Assembly (NCBI GenBank): GCA_023249695.1
Contig: JAHFCD010000033.1
Span: 1,481 to 10,432, forward strand
Reading direction: 5' to 3'
From: Elusimicrobiota bacterium
GTDB lineage: Bacteria; Elusimicrobiota; Elusimicrobia; UBA1565; UBA9628
DNA length: 8,952 nt
This document shows positions 6,597 through 8,952 of this stretch, in pieces. The notes below the pieces were generated by a model, which was not told the origin of the DNA, ran no database searches, and saw only the letters and a list, made by a program, of their open reading frames with translations. Position 1 is the stretch's first letter; each line of letters starts with the position of its first letter. The position numbers and the translations under genes are program-made.

Positions 6597-6626
6597 TTGA
6601 CGCGGGCCCCGAACCAAGGCTAGAAT
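6597..6626 (+). promoter_or_regulatory. Sigma70-type promoter of the CBM48 membrane protein gene
   Basis: TTGACG (6597-6602), an 18-base spacer and TAGAAT (6621-6626) match the -35 and -10 consensus at 5 of 6 positions each, striking in GC-rich DNA. Start of transcription would be near 6633, only about seven bases before ATG 6640. GGAG (6628-6631) is well placed as a Shine-Dalgarno site, eight bases before ATG, but would lie upstream of the predicted transcript start, so the message may be nearly leaderless and the GGAG unused, unless a further promoter exists upstream. Confidence 0.65.
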
Positions 6627-6639
6627 CGGAGCAGACACC

Positions 6640-7383
6640 ATGATTGATCTCTTCGGCCTCGGCAAGCAGCAGGATCCCCAGGAGCCCCAGAATTCCGCGG
6701 AGCCCGTTTCCGCGCCCGAGCCCGCGCCGCGCGGCTCGCACAAGCTCTGGGCCTTCCTGCTGGTGCTCGACTCGGTGTTCGTCATCGTGTTCGCCGGCGC
6801 CGTCGCCGCGAAGGTGTATCAGCACTGGAAGACGCCCGTCGCCCCTCTCGTCCCGGCGCCGCGCAAGCGTCCCGTGAAGGCCGTGGAGGCGCCGGTCGCC
6901 TCGACCGCCCCCGCTCCGGCCCCGGAGCCCGTCAAGGCGCCGGAGCCGCCGAAGGCCGCGCCGGCCGCCGCGGCCAAACCCTCTCCCGACGCGCCTCGCC
7001 CGCCGAAGCCTTCCATGCTCGCCGAGGCGCCGAAGCACCGGGAGACGCCCAAGCCCGCCGACGCCGGGGGGAAAACCCCGGCCCCCAAGCCCGCCGCGCC
7101 GGCGCCCGCCGCGCCCTCCGGCATCACGGACGGCAAGGTCAAGGCGGTGCGCACCGAGTTCAAGGTCCACGCGCCCTCGGCGAAGGCCGTCGAGCTCGTC
7201 GGCGCGTTCATCGTCCGGGGCGGGCGCAAAGACATGGTCCGCCAGGACGACGGCAAGTGGACCGTCACGCTGTACCTGAACCCAGGCTCCTACCGCTATT
7301 TCTTCTCCGTGGACAAGAAGAAGGTGATGGACCCCGAGAACCCTCTCTCGGAAAAGGGCGCGTCCCTCCTCACCATTCCTTAA
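6640..7383 (+). CDS. Membrane-anchored protein with C-terminal CBM48/AMPK-like glycogen-binding domain
   Basis: A 247-residue protein in four parts. Residues 1-33 are a polar, Pro-rich cytoplasmic tail; 36-58 form one hydrophobic segment (LWAFLLVLDSVFVIVFAGAV and on), a transmembrane anchor or uncleaved signal; 64-160 are a low-complexity Pro/Ala/Lys/Glu linker that could span the periplasm; 168-247 resemble the early-set carbohydrate-binding domain found in AMPK-beta and CBM48, with FKVHAPSAKAVELVGAF (174-190), DDGKWTVTLYLNPGSYRYFF (203-222) and SVDKKKVMDPEN (223-234). The typical 'GdFNgW' becomes GAFIVRG, so one sugar-stacking Trp is missing; Trp207 and Tyr218/Tyr220 remain, so carbohydrate binding is uncertain. 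The anchor-linker-domain plan recalls TonB, but the C-terminal domain is not TonB-like. It has its own promoter and is separate from the kdsC operon. Function is unknown: a scaffold or sensor binding periplasmic glycan is a guess. Confidence 0.8.
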   Translation: MIDLFGLGKQQDPQEPQNSAEPVSAPEPAPRGSHKLWAFLLVLDSVFVIVFAGAVAAKVYQHWKTPVAPLVPAPRKRPVKAVEAPVASTAPAPAPEPVKAPEPPKAAPAAAAKPSPDAPRPPKPSMLAEAPKHRETPKPADAGGKTPAPKPAAPAPAAPSGITDGKVKAVRTEFKVHAPSAKAVELVGAFIVRGGRKDMVRQDDGKWTVTLYLNPGSYRYFFSVDKKKVMDPENPLSEKGASLLTIP

Positions 7384-7445
7384 AATAGGATCCGGGCCGC
7401 CGCCGCCGGTGTGACTTGAGCTTCATGCGGGCAAATGCTTCCGTA

Positions 7446-7474
7446 TTGATTTCGTAACAGGTCCGCGTTACACT
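7446..7474 (+). promoter_or_regulatory. Probable promoter of the kelch-repeat gene, with small inverted repeat
   Basis: TTGATT (7446-7451), a 17-base spacer and TACACT (7469-7474) resemble sigma70 elements (4 of 6 each) with ideal spacing. GTAAC (7454-7458) and GTTAC (7467-7471) form a 5-bp inverted repeat that overlaps the -10, a possible but weak operator. Transcription would start near 7481. The region 7384-7445 between the previous stop and this promoter shows no convincing terminator or RNA. Confidence 0.4.
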
Positions 7475-7532
7475 CTGTCCAACGCGAGCCTCGATGCAGC
7501 GGCTTGGCGCAACCTTGATGACCGGCCCCACG

Positions 7533-8952
7533 ATGAGACGCCATGCGACGGCACTGTTCGCGGCCATGCTATTGGCCGCCCTGCCTTCCATCTCCTCGGC
7601 CCAGGCCCGCCGGGTCGCCCACACGGCGACCTTGCTGACGACGGGAGATCTGCTCATCGCGGGCGGCGTCGACGAGACCGGAGCCACTCTCGCCAGCGCC
7701 AACATCTTCGCCGCTTCGCTCGGCAACGTCATCGTCGTCACCGGCGCGATGGGCGTCGCGCGCGCCTCCCACACCGCGACCTTGCTCTCCAACGGCTGCG
7801 TGCTCGCGGCCGGCGGCAACACGGCGGTGAGCGATGTGGTCGCTCCCGTCGCCGCGAACACCGCCCGCATCTACAACCCGGCCACGAGCGCCTGGACCGC
7901 GACCTCCAACAACCTGACTACGGGACGCTACAACCACACCGCGACCTTGCTCAACACCGGCGTCGTCCTCCTTTGCGGCGGACAGGACGCCGCGGGCAAC
8001 GCGCTCGGAACCTGCGAGTTCTACACGCCGACGAGCTGCACGGCCGGCACGTTCAGCGCCGCGCCGAGCCTCCTGCAGTCGCGCTACAACCACACCGCCG
8101 TCCTGCTCAAGGACGGGCGGGTCTGGTTCGCCGGAGGCCGCAATCCCGCGATCGCCGCGACCGGCGGCTACCTCGTGACCACCGAACGCTACGACCCCGG
8201 CAGCAACGCCTTCCAGTCCGCCTCGCCGATGATCGAGGCGCGTTCGGCCCACACGGCCACCTTGATGGGCGACGGCAAGGCCCTCGTCATCGGCGGCTAC
8301 AACAAGCGCGACGTCCTCGCCAACAAGGGCATCACCGAGAGCGCCGAGATCTACGATCCGATCTCGAACAGCGTGACGCCCGCGGGCGCGATGAGCGCTC
8401 GCCGCCAGGCTCACGCGACCGTGCTCGGCGCCAACGGCGAGGTGACGGTCTTCGGCGGCCTGGGAAACATCACGACCACCTATATTCAGGGCTCCGCCCT
8501 CAACCTGACCGGCGCCGTCTTCGAACCCGGCAGCACGATCACCTCGGACCTCTCGGGCGGAGTCGTGGTGCCCACGACGACGATCACGGGCGGCTCGGTC
8601 CAGATCAAGCTCGATTACCTGCTCGACAAGCCCGTCTTCGGCCAGATCGCGGACGGCGAGATGTGGCTGTCGTCGCCGGCGGTCCATACGGCGTGGGGGG
8701 CGGTCTATTTCACGCCGGCCAACCAGCTGGTCCCCGCGACCGGCCTGCGCATCAACCTCGCCGGAGCGCAGGTCGGCTGCCGCACGCCCGGGGGCGTCGT
8801 CGCCGGCAACTGCGGGAACATCCAGCTGACGGCCTCGCTCTCGCAGATGCAAAATCAGATCGTTTACTATCGGCGCACCGGCGTCGCGGTCGGCGGCGGC
8901 GCGACCGTCGCGGCCGGCACGCTGGATTTCAGCGCGATCGACGACCTCAACG
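7533..8952 (+). CDS. Secreted kelch-repeat beta-propeller protein, 3' partial
   Basis: The frame runs to the right edge without a stop (473 codons visible), so the C-terminus is missing. MRRHATALFAAMLLAALPSISSAQA is a good signal peptide: basic start, hydrophobic core, cleavage likely after SAQA (residue 25). Two in-frame ATGs upstream (7494, 7518) are alternatives; 7494 sits 13 bases after the predicted transcript start. I chose 7533 because it gives the most compact signal peptide. Six kelch/galactose-oxidase-type repeats follow, spaced 50-55 residues, each with a 'R..HTATLL..G.vl..GG' strand pair and often a 'a.iYdP....w' unit: the His codons lie at 7620, 7770, 7935, 8091, 8250 and 8412. 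Six repeats could close a propeller. After about residue 310 comes an Ala/Thr/Gly-rich, beta-looking region (ITGGSVQIKLDY and on) that I do not recognise. Four Cys in the propeller and two later suggest possible disulfides. Likely exported to the periplasm or cell surface; ligand or enzyme activity cannot be told. Confidence 0.85.
   Translation, partial: MRRHATALFAAMLLAALPSISSAQARRVAHTATLLTTGDLLIAGGVDETGATLASANIFAASLGNVIVVTGAMGVARASHTATLLSNGCVLAAGGNTAVSDVVAPVAANTARIYNPATSAWTATSNNLTTGRYNHTATLLNTGVVLLCGGQDAAGNALGTCEFYTPTSCTAGTFSAAPSLLQSRYNHTAVLLKDGRVWFAGGRNPAIAATGGYLVTTERYDPGSNAFQSASPMIEARSAHTATLMGDGKALVIGGYNKRDVLANKGITESAEIYDPISNSVTPAGAMSARRQAHATVLGANGEVTVFGGLGNITTTYIQGSALNLTGAVFEPGSTITSDLSGGVVVPTTTITGGSVQIKLDYLLDKPVFGQIADGEMWLSSPAVHTAWGAVYFTPANQLVPATGLRINLAGAQVGCRTPGGVVAGNCGNIQLTASLSQMQNQIVYYRRTGVAVGGGATVAAGTLDFSAIDDLN
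7605..8460 (+). repeat. Six tandem kelch repeats, partly conserved at DNA level
   Basis: Six units of 150-165 bases share the core encoding HTATLL. The 18 bases at 7770-7787 and 7935-7952 are identical (CACACCGCGACCTTGCTC); those at 7620 and 8250 differ at a few positions, and those at 8091 and 8412 are more diverged. The Leu codon TTG recurs in four of the six, although Leu is mostly CTG or CTC elsewhere in this gene, which favours internal duplication over convergence. Confidence 0.75.

Noticed and set aside
7384..7410. Possible terminator after the CBM48 gene (CCGG...CCGG at 7392-7409) and TAAAAT at 7381 as a -10.
   Set aside because: The stem is only four base pairs with no T-tract, and no -35 is found upstream of TAAAAT, which is formed by the stop codon.
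7569..8852. Long minus-strand open frame of 427 codons opposite the kelch gene, and similar minus-strand frames at 2149-3144, 3480-4640 and 4758-5774.
   Set aside because: All lie antisense to strongly recognised + strand genes and have biased Arg/Gly/Ala/Asp composition with no motif; they are GC-skew shadows.
1..8952. Genome-wide reassignment of TGA to Trp or Gly.
   Set aside because: TGA ends the lipoprotein, kinase, rpiB and tal-pgi frames in proper family positions, three of them in ATGA/GTGA overlaps, and Trp is encoded by TGG throughout.
1..8952. CRISPR arrays, tRNA or rRNA genes, insertion sequences, phage or attachment sites.
   Set aside because: None seen: the window is almost entirely coding, with no short spaced direct repeats, transposase, integrase or tRNA-like cloverleaf in the small intergenic gaps.

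Overview
This is a GC-rich, gene-dense bacterial stretch with every recognisable gene on the + strand. kdsC (Kdo-8-phosphate phosphatase), a probable lipoprotein and a secreted beta-propeller protein point to a Gram-negative, Kdo-containing envelope. I cannot name the phylum from sequence alone; a high-GC, little-cultured lineage (for example Elusimicrobiota) would fit, but that is a guess.

Layout. (1) 3-2697: a SpoIID/LytB-type peptidoglycan-acting protein (5' end cut by the window), an unrecognised lipoprotein, and a BadF/BadG-type N-acetylglucosamine kinase-like protein that overlaps the lipoprotein stop by ATGA. This block ends at a likely intrinsic terminator at 2702-2726. (2) 2740-6592: a sugar-phosphate operon of rpiB, a fused transaldolase/phosphoglucose isomerase (tal-pgi) and kdsC, joined by ATGA and GTGA overlaps. 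(3) 6640-7383: a single-pass membrane protein with a Pro/Ala/Lys linker and a C-terminal CBM48/AMPK-like glycogen-binding domain, behind a good sigma70-type promoter. (4) about 7494/7533 to the right edge: a secreted kelch-repeat protein with six visible repeats, cut by the window end.

The most striking observation is in tal-pgi. The reading frame is intact from 3207 to 6047 and encodes a protein of the normal length for this fusion family (about 946 residues), except for one in-frame TGA at 5364-5366. That TGA stands exactly where the family has a conserved Trp (TGG), just before the Glu-Val-Ala-Thr-Ala segment. Everything after it, including the PGI active-site segment HSTGQLHKGG, is still well conserved in the same frame. 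TGA is clearly a normal stop for at least four other genes here, so a global code change is unlikely. The choices are a very recent nonsense mutation, a sequencing or assembly error, or site-specific readthrough. Because kdsC starts inside the pgi stop codon, premature termination could also lower kdsC translation.

How the genes may work together (inference): rpiB and tal-pgi run the non-oxidative pentose phosphate pathway and the fructose-6-P/glucose-6-P node; ribulose-5-P is the precursor of arabinose-5-P for Kdo, which kdsC finishes; the SpoIID protein and the amino-sugar kinase could belong to wall turnover and recycling of the released sugars. A second theme is short leaders: rpiB and the CBM48 gene share TAGAATC(A/G)GAG almost touching the start codon, suggesting leaderless or nearly leaderless transcripts.
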